Source: Bacteroidota bacterium (GTDB taxonomy: Bacteria; Bacteroidota; Bacteroidia; Chitinophagales; UBA8649). Taken from it: a stretch of DNA of 41,063 bases. Below, one piece after another: positions 9,436 to 18,688 of this stretch; the first letter of the stretch is position 1; each line of letters opens with the position of its first letter. Location: contig DLYY01000011.1 in NCBI GenBank assembly GCA_003447535.1, positions 1 through 41,063 on the forward strand, read 5' to 3'. The notes beneath the pieces were generated by a model. The model ran no database searches. It saw only the letters and a program-made list of their open reading frames with translations, and was not told the DNA's origin. The position numbers and the translations under genes are program-made.

Positions 9436-10333
9436 CAAAAAACATACCCCTTCCGCGAATTTTCACGAGCTTCTTGCCGATTTAGAGCAAATTCGCAAGT
9501 ATGGTGACCGCCTTGTCTTGTACGGACAAAGCACGGGGCCGAACTGGCTGGGAATTAATATTGCTACAACATTGCTTTTCCCAAAAGATTCGTTAGAGAT
9601 TCCTCAAAATTTTTCTTCATGTATGCTTTCATCCAACCAACAAAAAGCATTGTTGAATAGAATTATTGTTCTTGACTTTGACACAGTAATTTTTAGTGGG
9701 TTTGCAGACTACGGTGTATCCTGGGTTCAACAACTTAAAGACCGCTCCAAAGTAGAAGTTGTCTATCACGGAACCTTTGCAGAATTGTACCACCCAAAAA
9801 ACCAACAGCGTTTTAGTGAGATTACAGAGCTTGCCAAAAAGGGTGATATTAAAAAGGTTGGCTTTATAAAGAAAGATATGGCCGAAACAATAGAAAGTAT
9901 TCTTGGTTTTGATTGCTACTGTCTTGATATGCCTAGGCCCGATATAAAGCCCCTAGAATCCAAAATTAAACTTGATCCAAACTTCATTCATATTGGTGTA
10001 TTTGGAGGAGACACTTTTAATAAAAACCTACACAATCAGGTGGCTCATGCCTTACTTATAAAAAAATCAATTGTTCATGTGGCAGATAAACGTCCATTTG
10101 GTTATTTAGGTCAAGACCGCCGCCTTGTTGAGCACGGAAAGAATTTACCTCGAGGTAAATTCTTGAAGGTATTGGGATCTATGGACTTAAATCTTTATTG
10201 CAGCTACTCCGAATCATGGGGGCTCGTAGTTGTAGAAAGTGAAGCTATGGGGGTTCCTTGTTTAGGGCCAATTGACTTCGATTATATAGGAGCTATTGAA
10301 AAAATTGTCAGAAGCCCAAAAGCTGGCCATTAA
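9416..10333 (+). CDS. Glycosyltransferase-like protein of unusual, short type
   Basis: A 305-aa protein whose C-terminal part looks like a GT4 donor domain: FIHIGVFGGDTFNKNLHNQV (about residue 190) and CSYSESWGLVVVESEAMG (about 262-279) with an E-x7-E spacing. The N-terminal ~170 residues do not show the usual GGAE-type glycine-rich motif and are not recognised. It may be a degenerate or specialised transferase. It overlaps the upstream GT2 gene by 20 bp, and the next GT starts 13 bp after its stop. Codons 242-250 coincide with a perfect 26-bp DNA palindrome, listed separately. The protein has no visible signal peptide or membrane segment. Confidence 0.7.
   Translation: MLLKRLNKKHTPSANFHELLADLEQIRKYGDRLVLYGQSTGPNWLGINIATTLLFPKDSLEIPQNFSSCMLSSNQQKALLNRIIVLDFDTVIFSGFADYGVSWVQQLKDRSKVEVVYHGTFAELYHPKNQQRFSEITELAKKGDIKKVGFIKKDMAETIESILGFDCYCLDMPRPDIKPLESKIKLDPNFIHIGVFGGDTFNKNLHNQVAHALLIKKSIVHVADKRPFGYLGQDRRLVEHGKNLPRGKFLKVLGSMDLNLYCSYSESWGLVVVESEAMGVPCLGPIDFDYIGAIEKIVRSPKAGH
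10139..10164. repeat. Perfect 26-bp palindrome inside a coding region
   Basis: The half AAGAATTTACCTC is followed directly by its exact reverse complement, with no spacer. It lies in frame in the GT-like gene and encodes K-N-L-P-R-G-K-F-L. Whether it acts as DNA (a protein-binding or recombination site) or RNA (an mRNA hairpin slowing translation or transcription in the middle of the operon) cannot be told. Confidence 0.9.
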
Positions 10334-10346
10334 CCACTTACCGACT

Positions 10347-11480
10347 ATGCGCATTATTCATGTTATACCCAGCCTAGCAATTGGTGGTGCAGAAAAATTG
10401 TGTGTTGACATATGCAATACACTCTCCGATCAGGGACACAATGTATTACTCGTTCGGTTGAGCCCAATACAAGAGTTTGATGAACAGCACTTTCGGTTTT
10501 CTACCGTAGTTATCGAAGAAAAAGCTACACTTCGGTTTATGCGTGGACTTACCAACGTCTCAGGGAAATGGAAAGCATTGCTCGAAGATTTTGATCCCGA
10601 TGTGATTCATAGTCACCTTTTTGAGGCAGAGGTTTTTTCAAAAAGCATACTTCTCCCAAAAACAGCATACTTCACACATTGCCATGATAATATGCGCCAA
10701 TTTAAACGAGGGATCAATGTGTTCCGACTGTTTAACAAAAAAGAGTTTGCGCGCCTTTATGAAAGATCCTTTCTGCTCAAATTATACAGGTTACTTGGAC
10801 AAAACCATTTTGTCTGTATTTCGGACAACACCTATATGTATTTCCAAGAAAACACACCAAAAGATCTAACAATTGTAAAGCTCCCCAATGCAATAATCGT
10901 AAAAGGTTTTGAGAAAAAAAAAGCCGAACTTGAGTGTCAAGAAAATTTAGGCATTGTTTCAGTTGGATCCTTAACCCCGTTAAAAAATCACGCATATCTG
11001 CTAAGGGTGGTTCAAGAAATAGACAAACAAAATATTAACGCAACTCTTGATCTTATTGGTGGTGGTCCGCTGTTTTCAGAGCTACAAAGCATGGTCCACG
11101 ATTTGTCTCTTGACAAGACCACTTTCCTCCATGGAAAACAGACCAACGTGTCTTCCTTTTATCAAAAGAATGCCTTATATATCCATAGCGCTAAATCCGA
11201 AGGGTTTGGGCTTACTCAAATCGAGGCCATGGCCGCAGGACTGCCCGTTATTGCCCTAGATGCTGGAGGAAATCGAGATATTGTACAGGATGGAATAAAT
11301 GGCTATCTCCTTCCGCAAGACACGAGCCCACAGGTTTTTGCTAAAAAAATACTTGCTGTTTGGCAAAACAAAGAGCTTCTTACCTCATTGCAACAAGGGG
11401 CTATAAATACTGCAGCAGAGTTTGATATAAAACCTTATTGCAAGAAACTTGTAAATCTTTATAAAAAGGCCTTGGGCTAG
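10347..11480 (+). CDS. Glycosyltransferase, GT4-like
   Basis: GT-B fold transferase, 377 aa from this start. I chose the ATG at 10347 because MRIIHVIPSLAIGGAEKLC is the classic N-terminal motif; an upstream in-frame ATG at 10296 would add 17 unrelated residues and lie inside the previous gene. The donor domain begins near LGIVSVGSLTPLKNH (about residue 200). The E-x7-E motif is EGFGLTQIE at about 285-293, followed by AMAAGLPVIALDAGGN. It is the last gene of the first plus-strand run. Its stop is one base from the stop of the convergent gene, with no room for a separate terminator. Confidence 0.9.
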   Translation: MRIIHVIPSLAIGGAEKLCVDICNTLSDQGHNVLLVRLSPIQEFDEQHFRFSTVVIEEKATLRFMRGLTNVSGKWKALLEDFDPDVIHSHLFEAEVFSKSILLPKTAYFTHCHDNMRQFKRGINVFRLFNKKEFARLYERSFLLKLYRLLGQNHFVCISDNTYMYFQENTPKDLTIVKLPNAIIVKGFEKKKAELECQENLGIVSVGSLTPLKNHAYLLRVVQEIDKQNINATLDLIGGGPLFSELQSMVHDLSLDKTTFLHGKQTNVSSFYQKNALYIHSAKSEGFGLTQIEAMAAGLPVIALDAGGNRDIVQDGINGYLLPQDTSPQVFAKKILAVWQNKELLTSLQQGAINTAAEFDIKPYCKKLVNLYKKALG

Positions 11481-11481
11481 C

Positions 11482-12681
11482 TTAAACGGTTAATGCCTTT
11501 ATAAAGGCTGTGTAATTCTTTTCAGCGTTAAACTGATTTTTCCAGGTTTTCTTGGCGTTTTCACCCATGGAGATCAGGCACTCTGCACCCAAATCCTCAA
11601 TGGACCTAGCAACGGATTTTAGGTCTAGATCAAACTCGTGTAAAAGTCCGTTATTGCCATTATTAATAATCTCCGAGACACCCCCTACATTAGTGCCCAC
11701 ACAAGGAATGCCATAGCTCATGGCCTCCATCATAGACACGGGTAAACCCTCTGATGTGCTCTGATTGATAAACAAGGCACGGTCGTGGTTTTTATTAAGC
11801 CAATCGCGGACCGTTTCATTGGGTTGGTGGCCGTGTAGGTGATAATTTTCTGCTCCCTGCATTTGTAACCAATGTCTTAACTCTCCTTCTAAAGGACCGT
11901 CTCCAAAATGATGCCATTGCCATTGGTTGTCGCTTTTTCTTAACTGTACAAAGATCTGTGCTATCCGCTGAACTCGCTTTAACTCAATGATAGAAGAAAC
12001 TGATACTAGCCTTTTGTTGCCTTGATTCTCTTGTATTTGGCTCACACCTAAGGTCTTTGGCGCGCGCGTTCCGAGATAAAACAGGTCAAGTTTGCTAAAA
12101 CCTTGGCCCCTCAGGGCGGTCATTCCATGATTAGAAATTGGGCAGACGGTGAGTTCTGAATTAGCTAAAAAGGACCTAAAGGGCAAGTAATTGTGTGGGT
12201 GACGAACTGGATAAACATCCCACCCATGGGCGCGGCTTATAGCCAGTCGCTTCTCTCTCTGGCCAAGATACACTGCGGCCATCGCACCCTCGTCAAGCCA
12301 ATAACTATAATATATGATCTCACCTGCGATGTCTTTCGTTGATGCTTTGATTTGTGTGAGCCGTTTATTTATGCTTTGCCACGATCGGTAGGCAACTTTT
12401 GACTTTCCCACATGTCCCTTTATCCGCAACCATTCTTTCCAAAGAAGGTTGCTAGCTGTTGTCGCCGAGACTGCACCATAAGGCCTTCCTAGGCTGCAAT
12501 TGGGGGGCATTGTTCTTGACGCGCCCGGAGTGTTTTTAGGCAAGACAACTATCTGATCAAACACTTCAGACAAAAGAGTAATCTCATTTTCTATAAACGT
12601 CTCTTGCTGACCAAATGGATACTCCGCTGTAATAAACACGAGACTACGTTGAGAAGCTAGGGAATTCTTTGTAGGGGACAT
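11482..12681 (-). CDS. Glycosyltransferase, GT4-like (minus strand)
   Basis: GT-B fold transferase of 399 aa transcribed alone against its neighbours. SLVFITAEYPFGQQETFIENE near the start is typical of a GT4 subgroup in which the glycine-rich motif is replaced by PFG-x2-ETF. KRLVSVSSIIELKRVQRI (about residue 224) starts the donor domain, and EGLPVSMMEAMSYGIPCVGT (about 309) holds the E-x7-E motif. The 3' end abuts the convergent glycosyltransferase. The 5' end is divergent from the gene at 12722 across only 40 bp, so the two promoters must overlap or extend into coding sequence. Confidence 0.88.
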   Translation of the reverse strand: MSPTKNSLASQRSLVFITAEYPFGQQETFIENEITLLSEVFDQIVVLPKNTPGASRTMPPNCSLGRPYGAVSATTASNLLWKEWLRIKGHVGKSKVAYRSWQSINKRLTQIKASTKDIAGEIIYYSYWLDEGAMAAVYLGQREKRLAISRAHGWDVYPVRHPHNYLPFRSFLANSELTVCPISNHGMTALRGQGFSKLDLFYLGTRAPKTLGVSQIQENQGNKRLVSVSSIIELKRVQRIAQIFVQLRKSDNQWQWHHFGDGPLEGELRHWLQMQGAENYHLHGHQPNETVRDWLNKNHDRALFINQSTSEGLPVSMMEAMSYGIPCVGTNVGGVSEIINNGNNGLLHEFDLDLKSVARSIEDLGAECLISMGENAKKTWKNQFNAEKNYTAFIKALTV

Positions 12682-12721
12682 GACTACCTTTAAATTAAGT
12701 ACAATTCCCTAGTAGACCCCT

Positions 12722-14023
12722 ATGGCCGAGTATCGAATTTTAATTCTTGCATATGATTTTCCTCCTAACCTATCTATTGGTGGTCAGCGGCCTTGGTATT
12801 GGGCTAAGTATTTAAACGAACACGGTGTTTACCCAATCATCGTAACAAGGCACTGGGAATCTTCTCTTCGCTCTGCTGCCGATTGCGTCAAGCCAAGCGC
12901 AAGTCAAGCTGTTCAAGACCTCCGTCAAGATACTCATCGAATTATTCGGATACCTTTTAATCCGGGCCTTCGCGATCGAATTTTTTTAAAATATGGGGAT
13001 TCAAAAAGAAGGTGGATTCGCAAAGTGCTTTCTTTTGTAATGACTATAGGTGAAAACCTATTTCCTAGAATTGGTGATAAATACTTCTTGTATAGGGAGG
13101 TTAAGCAACGCATTGCCTCCCTTCATGTGGATGCAATTATGGCAACCGGAGAGCCCTTTGTCTTACACTCTTTTGCTTCTCGTCTTGGCAAACAGTTCAA
13201 CTTGCCTGTTATCTTAGATTATCGAGATGGTTGGACAACTAATCAAGAGAACAAATCGCTGTCCTTTGCCGAACAACTCATACACCTGTCTCACCGCTTT
13301 AGTGAACGAAAAAACCTTACTAGCGCATCTCTGGTTACTGCAGCATCACCATCTTATCTAAAAAACATCTCTACTGAACTAATGCAAAGAGAGCGATCCG
13401 CTGTAATCTATAACGGATACGATGAAGAAGTGGCCAATCACTTAAAGCCTTCAGGTGTAAACGGCACCTTTACCATTGCCTATGCGGGTAGGCTGTATGA
13501 CTATCAGCGCTTAGAAAGTTTTCTCGAAGGACTAAGAATATTTTTAACTCACCATGCAAGCGCAAAAATTAAGGTGGTTTTTTATGGTATGTCCTTTTAC
13601 CCTGAGATGGTCAAGCGAGTAAAACGTTTTCACCAATCATTAGAAGATCACCTCGTGTTCACCGAAAGAATAACTTATTCTGGGTTAATGCAAAATCTCC
13701 ACAGCGCAGATGCTCTATTACTTTTATCTGCACCAGGTGCGGATTGGCTAAGCGCCAAAACCTTTGATTATCTCCCCCATAAAAAGCCAATACTTCTTGT
13801 CGAGGGAGATCAAGGTGTTCTTGAAAGGATTTTAGAAGAAACCTCGCTCGGCTTCATTTGTAATAACGCCAATGATGTTAGCTCCTACATTAAAGAACTA
13901 TATGAAGCTTGGGTAAATACCGGTAAAACTGAGATAGAAGACGCTTCTTCTTCTCATGCCTATACCCGTCAAGCAAGCACTAAACAGCTTGCCGATTACC
14001 TCCTCAATATAAACTGCGTCTAA
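12722..14023 (+). CDS. Glycosyltransferase, GT4/group 1-like
   Basis: A 433-aa GT-B type protein. RILILAYDFPPNLSIGGQRP (about residues 5-24) is the N-terminal motif of the group that acts on large acceptors. LPVILDYRDGW (about 161-171) is a well-known segment of this group. The donor domain starts near TFTIAYAGRLYDYQRLESFL (about 250), and WLSAKTFDYLPHKKPILLV (about 342-360) replaces the classical E-x7-E motif, as is usual in this subgroup. It starts a second plus-strand run. Its stop (TAATG) shares a base with the start of asnB copy 2, so translation is probably coupled. Confidence 0.85.
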   Translation: MAEYRILILAYDFPPNLSIGGQRPWYWAKYLNEHGVYPIIVTRHWESSLRSAADCVKPSASQAVQDLRQDTHRIIRIPFNPGLRDRIFLKYGDSKRRWIRKVLSFVMTIGENLFPRIGDKYFLYREVKQRIASLHVDAIMATGEPFVLHSFASRLGKQFNLPVILDYRDGWTTNQENKSLSFAEQLIHLSHRFSERKNLTSASLVTAASPSYLKNISTELMQRERSAVIYNGYDEEVANHLKPSGVNGTFTIAYAGRLYDYQRLESFLEGLRIFLTHHASAKIKVVFYGMSFYPEMVKRVKRFHQSLEDHLVFTERITYSGLMQNLHSADALLLLSAPGADWLSAKTFDYLPHKKPILLVEGDQGVLERILEETSLGFICNNANDVSSYIKELYEAWVNTGKTEIEDASSSHAYTRQASTKQLADYLLNINCV

Positions 14024-15858
14024 TGTGTGGGGTTGTTGGATTCGTTTCGTTTCGCGATGGGAATAATACGCCGGCACCCAACTTGCTCAAGGGGGTTCTA
14101 AAACACCGAGGGCCTGATCGTTTTGCACACATCCAACTCGGCCCGTGCACATTTTGGCATTTCAGGTTAAGTGTTATCGATCCCACAGATGGTGGCAACC
14201 AACCCCTATCCACACCCTGTGGGCGCTACACCTTAATTTTTAATGGAGAAGTCTACAATTACAAAGCACTTAAAAAACAATTTAACCTTCCCTGTATAGG
14301 TAAATCTGACAGTGAAGTTGTTCTCCTTTTGTTTAATGCAATGGGTGTGGAATCTTTAGCCCTTCTTGAGGGAATGTTTTCCTTGGCAATATGGGACACG
14401 CAGGACAAAGAGCTTACCCTGGCCAGAGACCGAATTGGAATAAAGCCTCTATATTACTCTAAAGTCACTGGCTTAGGTTTTTCATTTGCTTCTGAGTTGA
14501 GAGGGCTTCAGGCATTAGGCCCAACTCGCCCATCCAATAAACACCTTGCAGACTATTTTAACCTTGGCTTTGTTCCAGGACAGAACACCTTGTTTGAAGG
14601 AATTCATCAAGTTAGGCCGGGGTGTTATATCCAACTTAAGGATGGCAAGGTCAATCATCAGGAATTCTACTCGTTGTTTGACCGCGTAAAAGAAAGGCCT
14701 TCTATTCCAACATCTTACGATGGTGCCAAAAAAATATTACGTGAACTAATCTATAAAAGCGTTGAAGATCGGTTGGTTTCCGATGTACCCCTGGGTTGTT
14801 TTTTAAGCGGGGGGGTCGATTCAAGCCTAGTGGTTGCTGTGGCTCAGAATATCCTTGGAAGCAAGCTACAAACGTTTTCGATTGGGTTTAAAGAGGCTGC
14901 GTTCAACGAAGCATATTATGCCGAAAAAATAGCTCACCATCTAGGCTGCGAACACCGAGAAAAGGTCTTTGAGCAAAAGGACTTACTCGACATTTTTTCC
15001 AACTACCTCTCTATGACCGGGCAACCTTTTGGTGATACATCCTTACTACCAACATCCCTTGTTTCCCAGTTTGCCAGAGAGCATGTAACCGTTGCACTAT
15101 CAGGGGATGGGGGAGACGAAGGCTTCTTGGGATATGGTATGTATACCTGGGCAAAAAGACTTGATAATATTCTTTTTCGAAATGCCGGGCGCCTTGCTAA
15201 CCCGCTTGTCAAAAGCCTTGGGAACTCACGATACAAAAGGGCCTTCGGGCTTTTTGAAGACCACAAAAAGGAGAATAGGCAACGTCATATTTTCTCTCAA
15301 GAGCAATATTTATTTAGCCAAAAAGAAATAAGAAGCCTACAAATAGAAAAGTGTAGCTTTTCTTCTCAACCCCCTATTCCGTCGTGGATGAATGCTCAAG
15401 AAAAGCAGGCGTTTTTTGACTATCGCTGGTATCTCCCGGATGATCTTCTTGTTAAGGTAGATCGTGCCTCCATGGCCCAAAGTCTGGAGGTAAGGGTTCC
15501 TCTATTAGATCACCGCATAGTTGAATTTGCCCTTGGGCTGCCGGTACATTGGAAAAAAAGAAACTCAGTAACTAAATATATTTTAAAAGACATCCTTTTT
15601 GACCTAGTGCCAAAAGAATACTTTAATCGGCCCAAGCAGGGGTTTAGTGTGCCTCTTGCTCAATACCTAAAAGGCCCCCTAAGGCCATGGGTCGAGAAAC
15701 ACTTAATGCGTGGGGTTATAGAAAGACATGGCTGGGTTGACGCCAGTGTCGTTGAACAATATAAAACGCGTTTCTTTACAAGGGGAGACAACTACCTATA
15801 CCACCGGATCTTCCTTTTATCCATGCTTCATCAATGGTTGGAAAAGCAAGGTGATTAA
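14023..15858 (+). CDS. asnB: Asparagine synthase-type glutamine amidotransferase, copy 2
   Basis: Two-domain amidotransferase of 611 aa. MCGVVGF gives the glutaminase Cys2; HFRLSVIDP, NGEVYNYKAL and SDSEVVLLLF are glutamine-site segments. LSGGVDSS (about residue 262) and ALSGDGGDEGFLGY are the ATP-pyrophosphatase motifs, and VDRASMAQSLEVRVPLLDH is the conserved C-terminal segment. All catalytic residues checked are present, so it should be active. It lies between two glycosyltransferase genes with 0 and 6 bp spacing, suggesting that it modifies a sugar of this polysaccharide rather than serving amino-acid metabolism. Copies 1 and 3 differ clearly from it in sequence, so it is not a recent duplicate. 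Confidence 0.9.
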   Translation: MCGVVGFVSFRDGNNTPAPNLLKGVLKHRGPDRFAHIQLGPCTFWHFRLSVIDPTDGGNQPLSTPCGRYTLIFNGEVYNYKALKKQFNLPCIGKSDSEVVLLLFNAMGVESLALLEGMFSLAIWDTQDKELTLARDRIGIKPLYYSKVTGLGFSFASELRGLQALGPTRPSNKHLADYFNLGFVPGQNTLFEGIHQVRPGCYIQLKDGKVNHQEFYSLFDRVKERPSIPTSYDGAKKILRELIYKSVEDRLVSDVPLGCFLSGGVDSSLVVAVAQNILGSKLQTFSIGFKEAAFNEAYYAEKIAHHLGCEHREKVFEQKDLLDIFSNYLSMTGQPFGDTSLLPTSLVSQFAREHVTVALSGDGGDEGFLGYGMYTWAKRLDNILFRNAGRLANPLVKSLGNSRYKRAFGLFEDHKKENRQRHIFSQEQYLFSQKEIRSLQIEKCSFSSQPPIPSWMNAQEKQAFFDYRWYLPDDLLVKVDRASMAQSLEVRVPLLDHRIVEFALGLPVHWKKRNSVTKYILKDILFDLVPKEYFNRPKQGFSVPLAQYLKGPLRPWVEKHLMRGVIERHGWVDASVVEQYKTRFFTRGDNYLYHRIFLLSMLHQWLEKQGD

Positions 15859-15864
15859 TATTCC

Positions 15865-17100
15865 ATGGCACGCATTCTATACATAACATTTGATGGTATA
15901 ACAGATCCCCTCGGGAGGTCTCAAATACTGCCCTATCTCACAGGGCTGAGCAGAAAAGGACACAGCATTCACATCTTATCGCAAGAAAAAGAGGGTCAAC
16001 ATGAGCGCGAAGGGGCGGCGGTTCTTGAAAAACTTAAAAACCACAGCATAGCCTGGGACCACATAGAATACAAAAACAAACCACCCCTTATACAGCCCCT
16101 TATACAGCGCCATACGATCAAAAAGAAGGCTGTAAAGATTGTGGCAGCTAAGGCTATAGATCTTATTCACTGCAGAAGCTATATGGCTGGATGGGTTGGC
16201 TTACAGATTAAGAAAAAATCCGGCACTCCCTTTGTCTTCGACATGCGAGGGTTTTGGGCGGATGAAAGAAAGGAGGGCGGATTATGGCCCTACAACAACC
16301 CTATATACCGAATCATATACCACTCGGTCAAGCGACTAGAAAGAAAACTGCTTTTTCATGCCAATCATATCGTGTCACTAACCCATAAAGGCAAGGAAAT
16401 TATTGCTGGGTGGAACCACATTAGAGACTTTAGCGACTTCATATCCGTTATTCCCTGCTGCGCGGACCTAGAGCACTTTAACCCATTGCGCTATTCTACA
16501 AATGATAGAGCGGCTTTACGAACATCATATAGTCTAACCAACGAAGATGTTGTTATCGGATATCTAGGGTCCATTGGGACATGGTATATGCTAGATGAAA
16601 TGTTAGATGCTTTTGCCTTTTGGCACAAACACATTCCTAATTTGAAGCTATTCTTTTTGTCCAAAATCTCGCTGGACGAGTTGAGTCCTAAACTTTTATC
16701 AAGATGCATACCCAATGACTCGGTAAGGGTTTATTCGACCAGCTATGACCGGGTTCCCGAGCATCTTACCCTATTCGATGTGGGGTTGTTCTTTATTCTT
16801 CCTGTGTTTTCTAAATCGGCATCGTCGCCTGTTAAGCAAGGCGAAATGCTTGCTATGGGACTACCCGTGCTGTGTAATCGTGGAGTAGGTGATACCGACC
16901 AGGTCATTGAAGAAATCGATGAATCACTTCTTGTCGACGATTGTAATGAGGTGTACTATGAAAAAGTGCTCCGCGTACTAAAGGATAAAAAATATCGAGA
17001 GTCTTTAGTACCGATGTGCAAGGCGACCGCAAACCGATGGTTCGATGTTAACCACGGAATAGAAACATACCATTCCATTTACACAAAAATCACGCGCTGA
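15865..17100 (+). CDS. Glycosyltransferase, GT4-like
   Basis: A 411-aa GT-B type transferase. RILYITFDGITDPLGRSQIL (about residues 3-22) and the central TPFVFDMRGFWADER (about 124-138) are hallmarks of a GT4 subgroup frequent in exopolysaccharide loci. DVVIGYLGSIGTWYMLDEML (about 228) starts the donor domain. VKQGEMLAMGLPVLCNRGVGD takes the place of the E-x7-E motif. A 12-bp tandem duplication encodes PLIQPLIQ at about residues 74-81. It begins 6 bp after asnB copy 2 and overlaps the convergent oxidoreductase gene by 11 bp at its 3' end. Confidence 0.87.
   Translation: MARILYITFDGITDPLGRSQILPYLTGLSRKGHSIHILSQEKEGQHEREGAAVLEKLKNHSIAWDHIEYKNKPPLIQPLIQRHTIKKKAVKIVAAKAIDLIHCRSYMAGWVGLQIKKKSGTPFVFDMRGFWADERKEGGLWPYNNPIYRIIYHSVKRLERKLLFHANHIVSLTHKGKEIIAGWNHIRDFSDFISVIPCCADLEHFNPLRYSTNDRAALRTSYSLTNEDVVIGYLGSIGTWYMLDEMLDAFAFWHKHIPNLKLFFLSKISLDELSPKLLSRCIPNDSVRVYSTSYDRVPEHLTLFDVGLFFILPVFSKSASSPVKQGEMLAMGLPVLCNRGVGDTDQVIEEIDESLLVDDCNEVYYEKVLRVLKDKKYRESLVPMCKATANRWFDVNHGIETYHSIYTKITR
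16084..16107 (+). repeat. 12-bp exact tandem duplication
   Basis: Two adjacent copies of CCCCTTATACAG lie in frame in the GT4 gene and encode PLIQ twice. It is a small indel-type duplication that leaves the reading frame intact. Confidence 0.85.
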
Positions 17101-18088
17101 ACGGATGTTTTTTCTGTTGACTGCTTAATAGAGGGTGTGCTTCTTCGGGGTCTTTAGGTAGACTGGGTGTAACGCCTCGCATTTTGGTAAGAATTTCTAT
17201 GGCGGGTTGTGCATCAGCCAAAGAGCAGCCCTTATTGTTTAATATGTCTTTGTACACTTCTGTGTGAAGGTCCATAAAGCCATCACTAAAAGTAACCTCT
17301 TGATTGTCTATCCTAAGACTTCTGTAGCTTCCCGTAGCTGTTTTGCTCTGACCCTTTGGAACTATATCACCATCAATAGATAAAAAATAACGCACCCTTG
17401 CGTCCTTAAATAGAATGTGCCCTGCTTCTCTGTCGTGGCTTCGTGCATGGACTTTAAAATCTAGTGCGGGACCCAAGGCCCACAACAGCATATCAAAAAA
17501 ATGAATACCTATATTGGTTGCTAACCCACCAGACTTTTCTTGAATACCTTTCCAAGAAGCATAGTACCAATTTCCCCGTGGAGCTATATAGGTTAAATCA
17601 ATTACTGCAGGTGATGGGGGTTGGGAAGCACTTGCGAACGCGCTTTTCCAAGCGATCACTGAGGGGTGTTTGCGAAGTTGTAAAATCGGATGAACCCTTT
17701 TTCCCGACTTAGATTGAAGCTGTAGCAGGCCCTCTAGGTTTCTTGAGTCTACCACAATAGGTTTTTCGCAAATTACCTCCATGTCTTGGCGTATACCAAA
17801 GCGTATATGGGCATCATGAAGGTGGTTTGGACTACAAACCACAAGATGCGTAACTGGCAAACCTAGCTGTCTTTGTTTGTCTAAAAAACGGTCAAATCGC
17901 TCGAATGAAGTAAAAAAGTGCGCGGCTGGGGCGTACTGATCAAGGATACCTATGCTATCATTAACATCATATACTGCAACCAACTCATGACCCAAATCGT
18001 GTATAGCCTTATAGTGACGTGGTGCAACATATCCTGCACCACCAATAAGAGCAAACCGCTTGGGAATATGTAGCTTTTTTTCTTCCAT
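17090..18088 (-). CDS. wlbA: UDP-N-acetylglucosaminuronate 3-dehydrogenase-like oxidoreductase (WlbA/WbpB)
   Basis: Gfo/Idh/MocA-family NAD-dependent enzyme, 332 aa from the chosen start. RFALIGGAGYVAPRHYKAI is the distinctive WlbA/WbpB Rossmann motif (the G-x-A-G-Y-[IV]-A-P-R-H form). EVICEKPIV (about residue 118) holds the conserved EKP, and GGLATNIGIHFFDMLLWA (about 192-210) the catalytic H-x-x-D-x-L helix. The family oxidises C3 of UDP-GlcNAcA for the synthesis of 2,3-diacetamido uronic acids. I start it at 18088, where its ATG shares the A with the stop of wlbB; an earlier Met at 18145 lies inside wlbB. The aminotransferase and the 6-dehydrogenase of the pathway are not in the window. 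Confidence 0.9.
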   Translation of the reverse strand: MEEKKLHIPKRFALIGGAGYVAPRHYKAIHDLGHELVAVYDVNDSIGILDQYAPAAHFFTSFERFDRFLDKQRQLGLPVTHLVVCSPNHLHDAHIRFGIRQDMEVICEKPIVVDSRNLEGLLQLQSKSGKRVHPILQLRKHPSVIAWKSAFASASQPPSPAVIDLTYIAPRGNWYYASWKGIQEKSGGLATNIGIHFFDMLLWALGPALDFKVHARSHDREAGHILFKDARVRYFLSIDGDIVPKGQSKTATGSYRSLRIDNQEVTFSDGFMDLHTEVYKDILNNKGCSLADAQPAIEILTKMRGVTPSLPKDPEEAHPLLSSQQKKHPFSA

Positions 18089-18672
18089 CACACAATTATT
18101 ACGCCTTTTAGGGTAAGCCGATACAACTCTCCGCTTTCTGGGCAATTAGCCTCATCTCCTGATTTACTTAGCGATAATCTATGTCCTGACTTGCTTACCC
18201 AACCCTTGTGTCTTGCAGGGTTACCGTAAACCAACTCATAAGGCTTAATGTCTTTTGTTACCACAGATCCTGCACCGACAAAACTATGAGATCCTATTTC
18301 TATTCCGCACACAATGGTTGCGTTGGCGCCGACGGTAGCCCCCTTTCTAACTATTGTTTTTTTATACTGGTCTTTTCGCACGATATGAGCCCTTGGATTC
18401 ACTACATTGGTAAACACCATAGACGGTCCTAAAAAGACATCATCCTCACAAATCACGCCTTCATAAATTGAGACATTATTTTGAACTTTAACATTGTTTC
18501 CTAGAACACATTTTGAGGCTATAAAACACCCCTGGCCGATGGTACATGACAATCCGATTTTCACATCCCTCATAATGTGGGAAAAATGCCAAACCTTCGA
18601 ACCCTGGCCGATTTGTGTCGGATAATCAATTACCACAGATTCGTGTACAAATACTTTTGTTTTATCTATCAT
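18088..18672 (-). CDS. wlbB: UDP-3-amino-uronic acid N-acetyltransferase-like (WlbB/WbpD)
   Basis: Left-handed beta-helix acyltransferase of 194 aa, a normal length for WlbB/WbpD. Hexapeptide repeats run from about residue 15 to 150. VWHFSHI (about 27-33), KVQNNVSIYEGV (about 60-71), GPSMVFTNVVNPRA (about 80-93), VGANATIVCG and GAGSVVTKD are characteristic of the enzymes that acetylate the 3-amino group of UDP-GlcNAc3NA. The C-terminal end KGWVSKSGHRL is also typical. It is coupled to wlbA through a TGATG overlap and follows the exosortase-like gene after 16 bp, so all three are probably one minus-strand operon. Confidence 0.93.
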   Translation of the reverse strand: MIDKTKVFVHESVVIDYPTQIGQGSKVWHFSHIMRDVKIGLSCTIGQGCFIASKCVLGNNVKVQNNVSIYEGVICEDDVFLGPSMVFTNVVNPRAHIVRKDQYKKTIVRKGATVGANATIVCGIEIGSHSFVGAGSVVTKDIKPYELVYGNPARHKGWVSKSGHRLSLSKSGDEANCPESGELYRLTLKGVIIV

Positions 18673-18688
18673 AACTTGGTGCTAACCA

